A stretch of 64,000 nt of DNA from Cololabis saira. Lineage: Eukaryota > Chordata > Actinopteri > Beloniformes > Belonidae. Shown here piece by piece: positions 1 through 19,485 of this stretch; the first letter of the stretch is position 1, and the number at the start of each line of letters is the position of its first letter. The notes below the pieces were generated by a model, which saw only the letters and a program-made list of their open reading frames with translations, did not search any database and was not told where the DNA came from. Position numbers and translations under genes: made by a program. Location of the stretch: NCBI RefSeq assembly GCF_033807715.1, contig NC_084597.1:10230843-10294842 (forward strand). The letters run 5' to 3'.

Positions 1-576
1 GGTGTTGACAGCTTCTGGTGAGACACTGCCGTAGTAGCCCTGCTTAGCTGAAGCATAGTGGCGTCTTGGAAGTGTCTGTAGTTAACCAGCTCAGCATTAA
101 CTTGTTCGCTGAGATGCCGTCGTTTCACTGTTCTGTCCTCAATGCGTCTGTTGCATGTATTGACAGGCAGCTAAACACTCGACTCCAAGCAAGACTCTGG
201 GTTTTCTCTTTCCACAGGTTTATTGCAGAAGCAAAGTGTGAAACTAGAAAGAAAAATAAATAACATAATTATGAATATAAAGTTGCCACTTAAGCATAAA
301 CATATGATGGCAAAATACAGACAAATGTATGAATACATACCGACGATGCAACTCAAACAAGCTGTAAGCTGTAGTCGCCAACACTCACTGGAACCTGACA
401 TGTGCTCTAGTTGGTACAGACTCTACTTCCTGGATAAAGTTTTCAACATTTGACAAAACATTTAGCTGCAATCCCAACATTAGCCAATAGGAGGCACTAC
501 TGCGACTTTTTAATATATCATTCAAGGAAAACATATTTTTAACTGAAACTGTAATTTATATGAACTAAACTGAACA
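1..576. other. No gene recognised (upstream flank or nup54 intron)
   Basis: Unremarkable AT-leaning sequence. Short open frames on both strands show no recognisable domain and no splice-site pattern. Because only 3' exons of nup54 follow, this may be an intron of nup54, but no upstream nup54 exon is visible here. Confidence 0.4.
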
Positions 577-842
577 GGACCGCTAACGGGGGTATTTGCT
601 GGGGGGGATATTTACTGTGTATTTACTGTGTATTTACTGTGGTGGGTATTTACTATGTATTTACTGTGGTAGGTATTTACTGTGTATTTACTGTGGTGGG
701 TATTTACTGTGTATTTACTGTGTATTTACTGTGGTGGGTATTTACTGTGTATTTACTGTTCCCCCAGAACCATCAGACTGCAGGACTGGGGGTCGGCTAA
801 GGTCAAAGCTCAGGGATCAGATTTCAGTCATGTGACCAGTTC
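577..842. repeat. TATTTACTG(T/G)G-type tandem array, copy 1 of a duplicated unit
   Basis: Opens with GGACCGCTAACGGGGGTATT, runs through about a dozen TATTTACTGTG/GTGGG units, and closes with an approximately 80-bp non-repetitive tail (about 760-842) beginning TTCCCCCAGAACC. The same array plus tail recurs at 1623-1861 with few changes, so the two copies are a direct duplication bracketing the 12-mer minisatellite. Confidence 0.85.
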
Positions 843-1034
843 AAAAACGTGCACGCCGATCGCTAATAAAAGTCATTGCATAGCTATGGAGGAGGCGTGC
901 CACTTGGCGCAAGCCGTGGCACTAACTAGAAAATTTCAGGAAATTTTGAAGTGCCACGGGACTACTGCCGGATAATTGCGATTTTGATCACATTTCCTAT
1001 ATCAAACCATTCAAAAGTTATTGCAGAAAATAGG

Positions 1035-1640
1035 TAATAGGCTAACAGAACCGCTAACAGAACCGCTAACGGAACCGCTAACAGAACCGCTAACGGGACC
1101 GCTAACAGAAGCACTGACGGGACCGCTAACAGGACCGCTAACGGGGCCGCTAACGAGACCGCTAACAGAACCGCTAACGGTACCGCTAACGGGATTGCTA
1201 ACGGGATCGCTAATGGGACCACTAACGGGACTGCTAACAGAACCACTAACGGACCGCTAACGGGACCGCTAATGGGACCGCTAACGGGAGCACTAACAAA
1301 ACCGCTAAAGAAACCGCTAACGGGACCGCTAACAGGATCGCTAACAGAACCGCTAACGGAACCGCTAACAGGACCGCTAACGTGACCGCTAACAGAACTG
1401 CTAACGGGACCGCTAACGGGACCGCTAACGGAGCCGCTAACAGGACCGCTAACAGAACCGCTAACAGGACTGCTAACGGGACTGCTAACAGAACTACTAA
1501 CAGGACTGCTAACAGAACCACTAACGGAACCGCTAACAGAACCGCTAACGGGACCACTAACATAACTGCTAACGGGAACGCTAACAGAACCGCTAAGGGG
1601 ATTGCTAATGGGACCGCTAACGGGACCGCTAATGGGGGTA
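1035..1640. repeat. 12-bp minisatellite, consensus ACCGCTAACRGR
   Basis: About 50 tandem copies of a 12-base unit such as ACCGCTAACGGG or ACCGCTAACAGA. Because 12 is a multiple of three, all frames stay open and give artificial repeats (LTEPLTGP; TANRTANG). I do not regard these as proteins. Confidence 0.95.
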
Positions 1641-1861
1641 TTTGCTGGGGGGGATATTTACTGTGTATTTACTGTGTATTTACTGTGGTGGGTATTTACT
1701 GTGTATTTACTGTGGTGGGTATTTACTGTGTATTTACTGTGTATTTACTGTGGTGGGTATTTACTGAGTATTGACTGTTCCCCCAGAACCATCAGACTGC
1801 AGGACTGGGGCTCGGCTAAGGTCAAAGCTCAGGGATCAGATTCCAGTCATGTGACCAGTTC
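1623..1861. repeat. TATTTACTG array, copy 2 of the duplicated unit
   Basis: Direct repeat of 577-842: same GC-rich lead-in, same TATTTACTGTGGTGGG units, same 80-bp tail ending GTGACCAGTTC. The two copies flank the 12-mer array. Confidence 0.85.
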
Positions 1862-3166
1862 TGGCTGAATGAGTCAGCAGCTGAATTATGGTTGCCCCGG
1901 CAACAAGAACCTCTCTTTACGCCTTTCAGTTTGGCTGTGCGAAAAACCCAGATTTTGTGACAAGTTCTCAAATAACTCTGATTTGTGAGAAAACTGAAGC
2001 TCCTAGCAGAAAAACAAAGACATCGTGAGAGACACAGAACCCGGCAGATTCTGACAATCTTATTTTTATTCAGATATTCCTTAAAATGTCTGAGTAACGG
2101 CAGTGCGAAAACAAAGTGAGACTTTTTTGAAGAAAACTTTTGATTACATTAAAGTCAATGGAGGGAGGAATTCACGCCGCTTTAGCCCTCCCCGTTTAAA
2201 TTTTGTGCATACCCCACCTGTCAAAGTCACATTTTATGAATCCCAACACGTATGTATAGATTCTGACCAAAAAGTATCTGTCTACATTTTACGGTTTGGC
2301 CGTGAGCTCGAGTTACAAATAAAAATTAAGGTTATTTTTTTACTGTCTCCCGCACTCTAAAAAATGAGAGCTCCACTCTAGATTTGACAAAAAAGTGATT
2401 TACAGTCCTCGCTTGAGGGCTCATATCTTGAAAAGTGTACATCTTAGGAAAAAACAGTTTCAGGTTTGGAGAGAGAAGAGAAGTTTTCCTCCGTTTTCAA
2501 GTATGAATGACATTTCTACGTGCAAGTATGAGAAAGTTAGATGACTCAGAAAAAAGGTTAATTTGGCTTTTTTTTTACCTCCTCCCATCCACAGTGTTAC
2601 ATTGTGCGCCATAGAAATGCATGGGAAAATGAGTTCCCCATTAGTTTGGAAATTTGGAAATGTTTTGGCACTTGGTGCAAAAACTATTTGTGCCATCGCT
2701 CTGAAAATCCACAGGACTGTAGTTAAATTCAGGGCCTACAACTTTCTAAAATGCTTGAGAATTTTTCGAGTAACGGTGTGCGAGTGGTGACGCCCCAAAG
2801 TTCTCGCAATGCGTTCCGGATGGCGCAAAAAGCGCACGTTTTTGCCAGTTGCGCAAAAACGTGCACGCCAATCGCTGATAAAAGTCATACCAATTGATTC
2901 CCGCTTAAGTCGCACGTTTCTACGTTTTTACTTTTTGCGTTTTCTCAAAGCTGCGGGACTAGTTACGCGCCGAAGTTTATACGGAAGCAATTTTGGCTCT
3001 TAATTGGGCTCAAATTAAGACAAAAAAAAGAAAGTATATGAAGTGAAGCAGACTTAGGGACTGTTTCAAGCTTGATGATGATAATAACTGTTGAGACCAA
3101 AGGGCAAGGAATAGAAGTAACTGTTTTCTCCGTTTTCTGTTTTGAATCACATGTGTGGACTGACAG
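1862..3166. other. Probable nup54 intron sequence
   Basis: No coding signal. A stretch near 2863-2895 (AAAACGTGCACGCC core, then ATCGCTRATAAAAGTCAT) repeats 846-878 with two mismatches, so the low-copy repeat around the minisatellite extends here. The last 40 bases are pyrimidine-rich and end CTGACAG, the acceptor of the first visible nup54 exon. Confidence 0.5.
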
Positions 3167-4401
3167 ATTATCTCCAACGACATCAGTGATCTCCAGAAGA
3201 ACCAGGCAACGACTGTGGCCAAGATTTCGCAATACAATAGGAAGCTGATGGAGCTGTCTCACAGGGTGCTACACGTAGCGTCCACATGTTCATGCTGCCT
3301 GTGTTTAAATTATTAAAAAGTCATCGCTCAAGCATCTTGACATATTCTGTCTCTGTGAAGGTTTTAATGTTTGGAAAGAACCTATTTAGTTTTCCAATTT
3401 TCGTTTTCCAAGTGCAGAAATCTGATAAACTCATCATCAAACTCAACATCAATATTTATGATCAGCTCTAAATGTCCTTTCATTGTCTTCGGCTTTGCCT
3501 GCGTGATTGGTGCTTCTGCAATAATTCTGATGTTTTAATTGTTGCCATGTTTTCCTGAAAGGTTCTGATCAAACAGGAGATTCAAAGGAAAAGTGGTTAT
3601 GCTATCCAAGTGGACGAGGAGCATCTCAGGGTCCAGCTGGACACCATTCAGTCAGAACTCAATGCCCCCACACAGTTCAAGGTAAGTGTGTCTAAATCGG
3701 ACACACAAGTCAGCACTGAAGTAATTTTTTTCTCCCACATCCATTGAGCTGAATAAGAAGGCTTAAAATAAATGTAGAAAAAACATCAATGTTTAGATAG
3801 TAAGTACCTTTTATAAGTTGTTTATTGTTTCTTTAATTGCAGTTTGAGTATAGTGGAAATCAATTTGTTATATAGTTATTTCTGAAATCCTTTCTTCTGT
3901 AATCCTAAATTAAGTTTCATTTATCATTTTCAGGGTCGTTTGAATGAGTTAATGTCCCAAATCCGGATGCAGAACCATTTTGGGGCTGTAAGATCAGAGG
4001 AGTGCTACAGGGTCGATGAAGACCTTCTCAGAAAAATCAAGCAGGTGAGACTTGACAATCATTGCATTTCCTTCTTAAGTTTGGTTCCCTGCAGCAGTTT
4101 GTGTCTTTTGTATTTGCCAAGTGTCCATATGTAGGTCAGGAAAGTAATCCCTGCGGTTAAAGCCTACAGCATTTTCATGTATCTTGCTGGCTAGACATTT
4201 CAAAACACTTAATTTTAGGATCAAACCCCAATCTGAAGAACTTAACACTGTCCAGAACTCTGAATACACAGCTTTGGATTGCCATATCACATGAGCAACT
4301 GTTTGTTTTTCTCACCCTTTCAGCATTTGAAGCAGCAACAGGATGGTTTAAGTTGTTGTGCCACAAGTAGGGGGCGCTGTTCCAGTTATCAAGGTGATTG
4401 A
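3167..4401 (+). CDS. nup54: Nucleoporin Nup54, last four exons (partial, atypical C-terminus)
   Basis: Nup54 is the coiled-coil FG nucleoporin of the Nup62-Nup58-Nup54 complex in the central channel of the nuclear pore. Seen: four exons joined in phase 0 at 3167-3274, 3562-3681, 3934-4044 and 4324-4401, each with AG/GT borders. They encode the conserved C-terminal coiled coil, including DLQKNQATTVAKI, IKQEIQRKSGYAIQ, LNAPTQFKGRLNELMSQIRM and HLKQQQDGLS, almost residue for residue as I remember vertebrate NUP54. After GLS the sequence leaves the family: about 15 unrelated residues and a TGA at 4399-4401, followed by AATAAA at 4430-4435. The usual helical tail (HLISIIKDDLEDI...) is not found in the window. 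FG repeats and upstream exons would lie before 3167 and are not visible. It is either a gene with a new 3' end, a broken copy, or an assembly junction. Confidence 0.85.
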
Positions 4402-4429
4402 TAATTTTATTCAAGAATTATTAATAACT

Positions 4430-4435
4430 AATAAA
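4430..4435 (+). terminator. Candidate poly(A) signal for nup54
   Basis: AATAAA 28 bases after the nup54 stop codon. It is the first canonical signal downstream. It lies in the sequence that replaced the usual Nup54 tail, so the insert may supply both stop codon and polyadenylation site. Confidence 0.4.
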
Positions 4436-4684
4436 GTCGACTATTTATCAAATTGAATGAGCAAAATGATAAAAAAATCCTCGGGGCACCACCCTGTTCC
4501 TTAAGCAGGGAAATGATAACTTTTAACAGCAGAAAATCAGTCTCATAAATTAAGGTTTATGCCTAGTATAATTGAATTGATTCAAACGCTGGCTCTGTCA
4601 AACAATCCATTGTGACCAAACTTGTGTTAAACACAAACAACTCCTCATTAAAAATCAACCAGAATTTATTCACATACGGGTATC

Positions 4685-4936
4685 TGTGGCAGGGTGGAGA
4701 GGTTGATGGGACACACGCACCTGTGTCCCATCCGCCTGAGTGGCTGCCGCTCTCCACCCTGCCTGCCTTATAAGGCAGAGCTGGACAGCAGCAAGGGGTC
4801 GGAGGAGCTGCTGCTGAGGAGCTGTGTGATGCTTGTGCACGTGTGGCGGTGATTTGCTGTAATAAAAGGGTCTGCACTAAACTCCATGTCCTCCTCTATC
4901 CTGTCGGTCGGCCCCGGTAGCACTCGCCGTGCTACA
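4685..4936 (+). mobile_element. Solo LTR, 252 bp, with 5-bp target duplication GTATC
   Basis: Starts TGTGGCAGGG and ends GTGCTACA (TG...CA). GTATC occurs at 4680-4684 and again at 4937-4941. Inside are a TATA-like CTTATAAGG near 4768 and AATAAA near 4861, the usual U3/R order. Start and end resemble the LTR at 59513-59804, so both belong to related retrotransposon families. No internal region is present: LTR-LTR recombination has removed it. Confidence 0.85.
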
Positions 4937-4941
4937 GTATC

Positions 4942-6394
4942 AAAGCAGATGTAAATAAATATCCAAAATAAATCCTGGTGGCACACTACATTAACATAAA
5001 ACCATTAATTAACAAGAAAAACAACAATCAATTAAATGAAATGAAAGTTAAATGCATGGATTGTAAAAGAAATCGAACGCATTAAGATGATATCAAGAAC
5101 GTCTACAGTTCAACACACGGCTGCCAAAGATGGCTGTGGTATTTAAAGATGGCGGAACCCTCTTTATGCCACGTGCAATTTAGACCGGATGGTGATCCCG
5201 GTGTTCTAAAACTTAACTGGCGGAAAATGTCGCCACAATAACGAACACAATAATGATAATGTACAGTAATATGCACACAGTAATTTCATCAAACATAAAT
5301 TCAGCTCTAAACCGTTCTAAGTGACTGATCGCCCAGAACGCCGCCTCACGCGTCCTCGGGAGTCCGGATCTGAAGCTGCCGGCGCCGTCGGCTGCGGGCG
5401 CGGCCCCGGCTCGCTGGCTGAAAAGAAGAGCAAGTCTTGTTGGCCGGAGCCAGATTCGCACTCCGCGGGTTGGGTGACGTCATCAGTGCCTCGCCCGTGA
5501 TTGGATGCGCGCCGCTTTTAGGCGCCGCCCCCCCACGCAAAGCACGCTGGGATTTGCAGTTCCTGGCATGGCGGCCATTTTAGGAGGCACGTTAAAGCCG
5601 GTTTCAGGCTGGGGAGGTTGGGTTTCCAAGTTTGAATATACATTCACAAAATGTTCATAAACATTTATAACAGTCCACATGATCACTGGATGTGGTCCAA
5701 CAAAGTCATGTGATCAACGTCATCAAAGATGATTGGGAAGACATCAAGCTCGTAGAGCACGGGCTAAGTGACAGCGCCCCCATGAGAGGATGTATCCTAA
5801 AAGCACAAATGATACACATTTCTAACCAACACCAGGCAACATAATCTCAAAGCCTCGGTGATATGACTGATGTCCGATCAGATGAGTCAGCATAACAATG
5901 ACTAGTTAGTCTGTGCTGTCTGGACTGATACGGACAGCTTAATGCAGAGACTCTAAGTCTAATATTAGCCGGCTACCTTTATGTCAGAGCAGATTATTCA
6001 CACGAGACTGAATTAATCATGTAAACAAGGTGTGCCATTGGGGGCGTTAGAATTTAAATTGATGTAAATACACCTCTGCAATTTTTTTTTTCACTTTTCT
6101 TGAAGATTATTAATAAACTTAATTTTGATTCAAAATGATTGGATGTCTTTTCTTCAACAAAAATGTAGATCTGCACAAGGAAGCTGGAATTTTGTTCCTT
6201 TCCTGCTGACAGCTGGCGGAGGCGAGTTAAAGTTTGCTGGCCTTCTTACTTTCATGCGCTTTTTACCACTTTTTCTGCAGATTTGAGGTCAGGCTGTTAG
6301 GATGGTCACTCCAATACCTTCATTTTGTTGTTCTGAGGCCACTTTCCAGCTAATTTGAAGGTTTGATTGGGATCATTGCCCATTCAAATCTTTG
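4942..6394. other. Intergenic; GC-rich patch at about 5330-5600
   Basis: AT-rich intergenic DNA apart from 5330-5600, which is GC- and CpG-rich. Within it, GCACGCTGGGATTTGCAGTT near 5541 resembles an inverted ZNF143/Staf site, just before GCATGGCGGCCATTTTAG. It could be an orphan CpG-island promoter or a transposon end. No open frame follows convincingly on either strand. Confidence 0.4.
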
Positions 6395-6675
6395 AAACTG
6401 TCATTCTCACCCCTTTCTGCTCACTTCTCTTTATATTGTCTTATATTGGCTTAAGGCTTTTCTCCCACTATGGGAGTGTTTACCTGCCATTGTTTATGTA
6501 ATAATTGCTCAGGGGTCATGTTCTGGTCTCTGTAAAAGATCCTAGAGACAACTTTTGCTGTAACAGATGTTATATAAATATAAACTATATAAATACATTT
6601 TTAAAAAATGCTGTAAAGCGTCTAGAGACAACTTTTGTTGTATTAGACGCTATATAAATACAATTGAATTGAGTT
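6395..6675 (+). repeat. L2-type LINE 3' tail, truncated copy
   Basis: Carries the tail motif shared by several elements here: GGCTTAAGG, TTTCTCCCACTA, TACCTGCCATTGTTTATG, TAATAATTGCTC, then GATCCTAGAGACAACTT and GACGCTATATAAATA. The last part is present twice. Compare 31985-32158 and 61440-61838. Confidence 0.7.
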
Positions 6676-7609
6676 GAATATTGTAGTGGTACCTTTTATA
6701 TGGGACACCTGGTATTTCCTGTTTACCTACTCAGATTTGCACTTTCCTACATCTCATCAAAGCAGGGCTTGAGTTGATAGGATTTATCTCCTGGATTTGA
6801 ATCCCTATAGGGGCCAAAAGACTGACTGGCAGTTGAACTGATTAGGCAGCTTTCAAACAGATTATATCCCCTCATGCAGTCTTGGCACTCATATCGCAAG
6901 GGTCTGAATTGAAACTGCCATCCAGCGCACCAGTACACGTGAGCCTCCTCTCAGCTGCGTTGAAGAGTTTGCAGATGCTGCATGAATGTGACATTTGAAT
7001 AGAAAAAGGAGTAATAAAGCACCAAAACTTCCATACTTGACTTGTTGGGGTTTTTTTGGAAAATGGAAAATGATGCATAAACTTTGATAGGGGCCTAAAC
7101 CCCATGAAGAAAGAAATATATTTTAATAGTTTACTGTCTGCTTTAAAATGAGATGTGACAAATGAATACCGGTCTATTGATTCATCATTTAATAATTATT
7201 GATACTTTGTCAGAGTGACAGCAAATGAAATTTGGCGAACAGATGAAGTGGAGCAAAATTAACTAAAGAAAAAAAAAAAGCCTCTTACAAAGAACTTGTA
7301 AACTTACTGTAATGTACAAAATCAATAATTTGGCGTGGTCATTCTCAGTTGTGAAAGGGTCACAACTTAACATATGATCATTTATAAATTTAAAAATACA
7401 AAACATTAAAAAAAAAGGTATAAACCAGCCAAAAAAAAAACGCTATGAGGTAGAAGACGTCTAACCCGGATATGTGAAAATGTGCTGTTGATCTACCGCA
7501 CGGTCCAGTACTTTCAAATATATGGAGGTGAGCAGGTGCACTCAAGACTCTGCAAAGCAGAAGATCTTCATGAGCATAGCACTGGTTCAGCTACCGCTCC
7601 CATCCCAGA
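6676..7609. other. Intergenic between convergent nup54 and ppef2
   Basis: No coding or RNA gene signal. Contains A-rich runs near 7268 and 7410. The 3' UTR of ppef2 should lie here on the minus strand, but I see no clear AATAAA on that strand close to the stop codon. Confidence 0.4.
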
Positions 7610-15730
<8,121 letters not shown>

Positions 15731-15752
15731 GACCCTTTGCTGTTTTCACTGT

Positions 15753-17330
15753 AAGAGACAACAACACTTGATGTCTGAGTCTCAGTGACTGTGTTTTAGA
15801 AATAGTGCAATAATAGATGTGGAAACACAAAATTATATTTTACAGTTATTTTTACTATCTCATTACACACTTGATAACGTAAATCTCTATAATAAACCAG
15901 AGACAGTATCAGGAATGTGCATAGGCTGAATCCTTTTGAAAATCTGAAGATTAAGTGTTTTATACCCAAAGAAACTCACCTGGTCACGTCACCTGTCTTT
16001 CATTACCCTTCCTCACTTTTTCAGCTATTTTAAAAATGCCTTTTCATTTTACTCGCCAGCTTCAGTGTTGCAGCATGGGATGAAAGCAGATGTAAGTGTG
16101 CGTCATCTCGTAGCTTTTCTCCATTTCCTCCTGTAAAATAGTGGATGTTGTGATGACACTCCTCACACAGCGGCTAAAGGCTTGTGACTGTCACAGCCGA
16201 GCGTCTCGGACAGGCTCCAGTGATCACTTACTCAAAACAAGATGCAAGTGGATTAGGGTTAAATCTCACTACAGCTGCCATCTACGCTGAATAAACAGAT
16301 GAAGGCTCTGTGAAAGGGCAGCGCGCATTTTCAAAGCAGGTTGTGCTGTCCACAGCTCAACACAATGCAGCGTTGTTGTGACTGATGACAACCAAAAGTT
16401 AGGTCTAAACTAGGCTTTGGTCACTGACTCCTTTTTTTCACTCAATGATCATTTCTTAAATGTCATTTTTATTTAAAAAGTTGAGATGCTGTGTTGAAAG
16501 GTAATAAGAACAGAATACAATGATTTGCAAAGGTGTTCCAGTCTAGTTGAAAACAGTACAAATACATTGTATTGTGAGTTTTAGTGATAATTATTTTTAA
16601 ATATGCTCATTTTGTATCAATTTCTTAACAGCAGCTTATAATAACTCCTTTCATCATGAATGTGTTGAAATACATATCAGCAACATCCTGAATAAATCCC
16701 TCATCTCATCTGTGTAAAAAAGTTCTCTGTGTTCCCAGCCAGTGCCAGCTGTCAATGCTGTGACTCCCCAATATACAACAAGGAAGAAGTGGTGGGAGAA
16801 GTCTGGTACTCAAGGACTCTCCTCATTGATGGATGGTTGTAAGTGGTCCAAATCCGCTCTATCCCACAGTGACCTTCGATGGGTATGTGCATGTAGCCAT
16901 GTGCATCTGGGTGAATATTTGTTTTCCTCAAAGAGACAAAAAACAAGTCCCTATCTTGTTAATAATTTAGTTTTAAGTTAAAGTAAAGTAAATAATTAAT
17001 TTCAGGAAATGGGTGGAAGTTAATGTAATGCCCTGTTCCAGGATGTGAGAGCGCTGGTGTTTCTCATATTTCAGACTTTGAATTGTCTCTCTGCTAATGA
17101 AAAGTAAAGATGTGAGGAGGCCAATGATGAGTCTTAACTCTTTCACACATAGGAGTTCCTACAGCAGACAGCTATTCAAAATACATTTCCAGATATATGT
17201 ATAGGTTTGGATGGTTCTTCAGTGAAAATCAGATCCTTTCATTGCATTATATTGAAAACTTTGTAACTGGTTGGTGGCAAATCATGGGTTTAGGTTTTGA
17301 GCTTTGCCACAGCCTGACTGCTATCCTTCT
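15753..17330. other. Upstream of ppef2; no gene recognised
   Basis: Should contain the ppef2 promoter and a non-coding first exon, but I can place neither. No open frame over 80 codons and no recognised transposon. Confidence 0.4.
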
Positions 17331-17690
17331 GGACCACTAGCCGGTGTACCTGTCCATGGCTGGCCCGCACAACCATACGGAACCATAATAGCTTTGGGGT
17401 TGTTCTCAATGGTGCAGAGCCATGCTTCCAATTCAGTAAACCTTGCTTTGTAAAACTCAAAAAATACTGCACTTACTTCAGGTATTGTTCCAACTGCCCA
17501 GGTGAAGCCAATGTGGGAGTAAGAAAATTTGCAGTTCCTTGACTGGCCACTGGGGGTGGCAACAAAAACAAGCCAATATTCAAAGACTTCCATGTTAAAT
17601 TGTCCAACTTTGTAGCAGAGATTAACATATTTACAGCCTGGTATAAAAAAAAAAAGATTTTGGTCTCCATTGCTACACATTTGAACATAT
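17330..17690 (-). repeat. Dispersed fish repeat of unknown class
   Basis: Minus-strand sequence with CCCCCAGTGGCCAGTCAAGG and TGTAAATATGTTAATCTCTG, phrases I recall from many fish genomes. The minus-strand frame 17321-17680 is open but has no recognisable domain. Confidence 0.4.
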
Positions 17691-17849
17691 TTGTTGGTAG
17701 TCTTCCATTAAACAAAAGAAAAATAAACACAATGGTCACCAGAATAAGTTGGAACTGACAAAAAGTAATAGTTAATAAGAACTTAGTGACTAATGCGATT
17801 CATATTGCTTTTAAATTGTGGTTCAGAAGAATCAGGAAAAAAAATATTA

Positions 17850-18600
17850 TACTGGTCTGACAAATAAGTCTTTACCCCTAAAAAAGATTGACAGAAATTT
17901 GACCATAGTGACATGTTGAACTAAAAGGTATCCTGTAATTAGTATCAGAAGTTCTTCAAGTCTTGCAGTCAAACTATTCAAAGATGGAAAGTAGTCACCA
18001 CTGGGAAAGCAATAGAGAGAGTTGTCTGAAAAGACCAGAAACTCCTAGACAAGCATATTAAAGACTTATGTCCAAAGGCCGTCTCCAAGCAGCTTGATGT
18101 TCCAGATGAACATTTCATTCAGACGTTTAGGGTCAACGGGACCTGGATGTGGAAACACAAGGAAACTGATGACAGATTGAAGAGAAGAAGAATATGAATC
18201 GTAACCAAAGAACCCAGATTAATTTCCAAGGAAACTGATGGGGAACTTCAAAGTCAGGGTACATTGATGTCAGATCATACCAGGTGTGGCTGTTTGAGCC
18301 AAAGTGAAAATAATGGAAGACAACCAGGAAAGACTCCACTGTTAAAAAGCAAAATGTAAACAAGCCAGACTGGAATATTACACAATTCTGCCAGTTCTGT
18401 CAGAAAGCTTGGTCTCAGTCATGAATCCTCCTACAGATTAATACCCCAAAAGACACCTAAAAACAACCAAGAATGCCTACAAACAAAACATTGGACTATT
18501 CTGAAGTTTTCTTGAGCTCTGATCACATTCCTTTTTAACATGAGTTCAAACATCCAGGCTGCAGAAAAAAACCCTTCAAACCTGAAAAAGCTTGAACAGA
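17850..18600 (+). mobile_element. Degenerate Tc1-like transposase remnant
   Basis: Broken plus-strand frames recall Tc1 transposases: AAACTATTCAAAGATGG (helix-turn-helix region), then CCAGGAAAGACTCCACTG followed by codons for KKQNVNKPDWN (the region before the first catalytic Asp), then CATTGGACTATTCTGAAG and a C-terminal remnant. Stops and frameshifts throughout; no terminal repeats located. Confidence 0.5.
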
Positions 18601-18844
18601 TTTTCTCTTGAGGAGTTTACTAAATACTTCCATATGCAGAACCTGTTAATCCATAATTCAAAAGCGATGTCAGATTTTGGTCAGTCAATGCTCAGTAAAC
18701 TCCGTCCATATAATATATATATATCTAATATATATGCCTACTTCTTCCTAGTCAGGGTTTTCTCTCTTCAGGTGAAAGACAGAGGTACACCTTGGACAGG
18801 TTACCACTCCATCACAGGGCCTCACACAGGTAAACAGTCACAGA

Positions 18845-19170
18845 TGCTCAATTCAATTAATTTTATTTACATAGCATCTATTACAACACAAGTGGTCTCT
18901 AGGCACATTCCAGAGACCCATAACATGGCCCCCGAGCAATTATTACATAAACAATGGCAGGTAAAAACTCCCTTAGTGGGAGAAAAACCAGGGCAGCATG
19001 CAGCTCCTGAAGCTCTGGCCTGCAAAAATGCACAGCACAACAATCTACAAGAACAATGGAAAACAATGATGGTTATAAGATACTTATAATTAATAACTGA
19101 GAAAGGCAAGAGAAGGAGGGGTGAAGGGCACCGCTCAGTGGATCATGTTGGAGTCCCCCCTGCAGCCCAA
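18845..19170 (-). repeat. L2-type LINE 3' end, antisense copy
   Basis: Antisense tail motifs (ATTATTACATAAACAATGGC, CTCCCTTAGTGGGAG) followed by the 3'-UTR landmark seen at 20735-20800 and 31806-31860 (GCAGGGGGGCACC, here as its complement near 19150). Confidence 0.75.
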
Positions 19171-19485
19171 AAATGGCCTACATTTATTTCACATCTAAAA
19201 CAATTGTACAGGTGGTGAAGTATTTTATATACCACATCACTTTCACCACTTAGCATTGACTTCTGAGTTTCTGAGCTCTGAATAAAGACGTAACACAGCT
19301 TAGTCGTTTATATTTTAAAGAAAATGTGTTTTGTGTTGTTAATTGTACAGTGGGGCAAAAAAGTATTTAGTCAGACACCTGTTCTGCAAGTTGTCCCACT
19401 TAAAAAGATAAGAGAGGCCTGTAATTTTCATCATAGGTACACGTCAACTATGTGACACAAAATGAAAAAAAATAATCCATATTGT

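Noticed and set aside
962..1774. Open frames of 80-130 codons with LTEPLTGP, TANRTANG or LAVPLAV repeats
   Set aside because: They are translations of the 12-bp minisatellite on both strands; any 12-base unit without stops stays open.
577..1861. CRISPR-like or centromeric array
   Set aside because: Units are contiguous without unique spacers, and the genome is a vertebrate. It is an intronic minisatellite.
17321..17680. 119-codon minus-strand frame
   Set aside because: Contains phrases of a common dispersed fish repeat; no protein family recognised.
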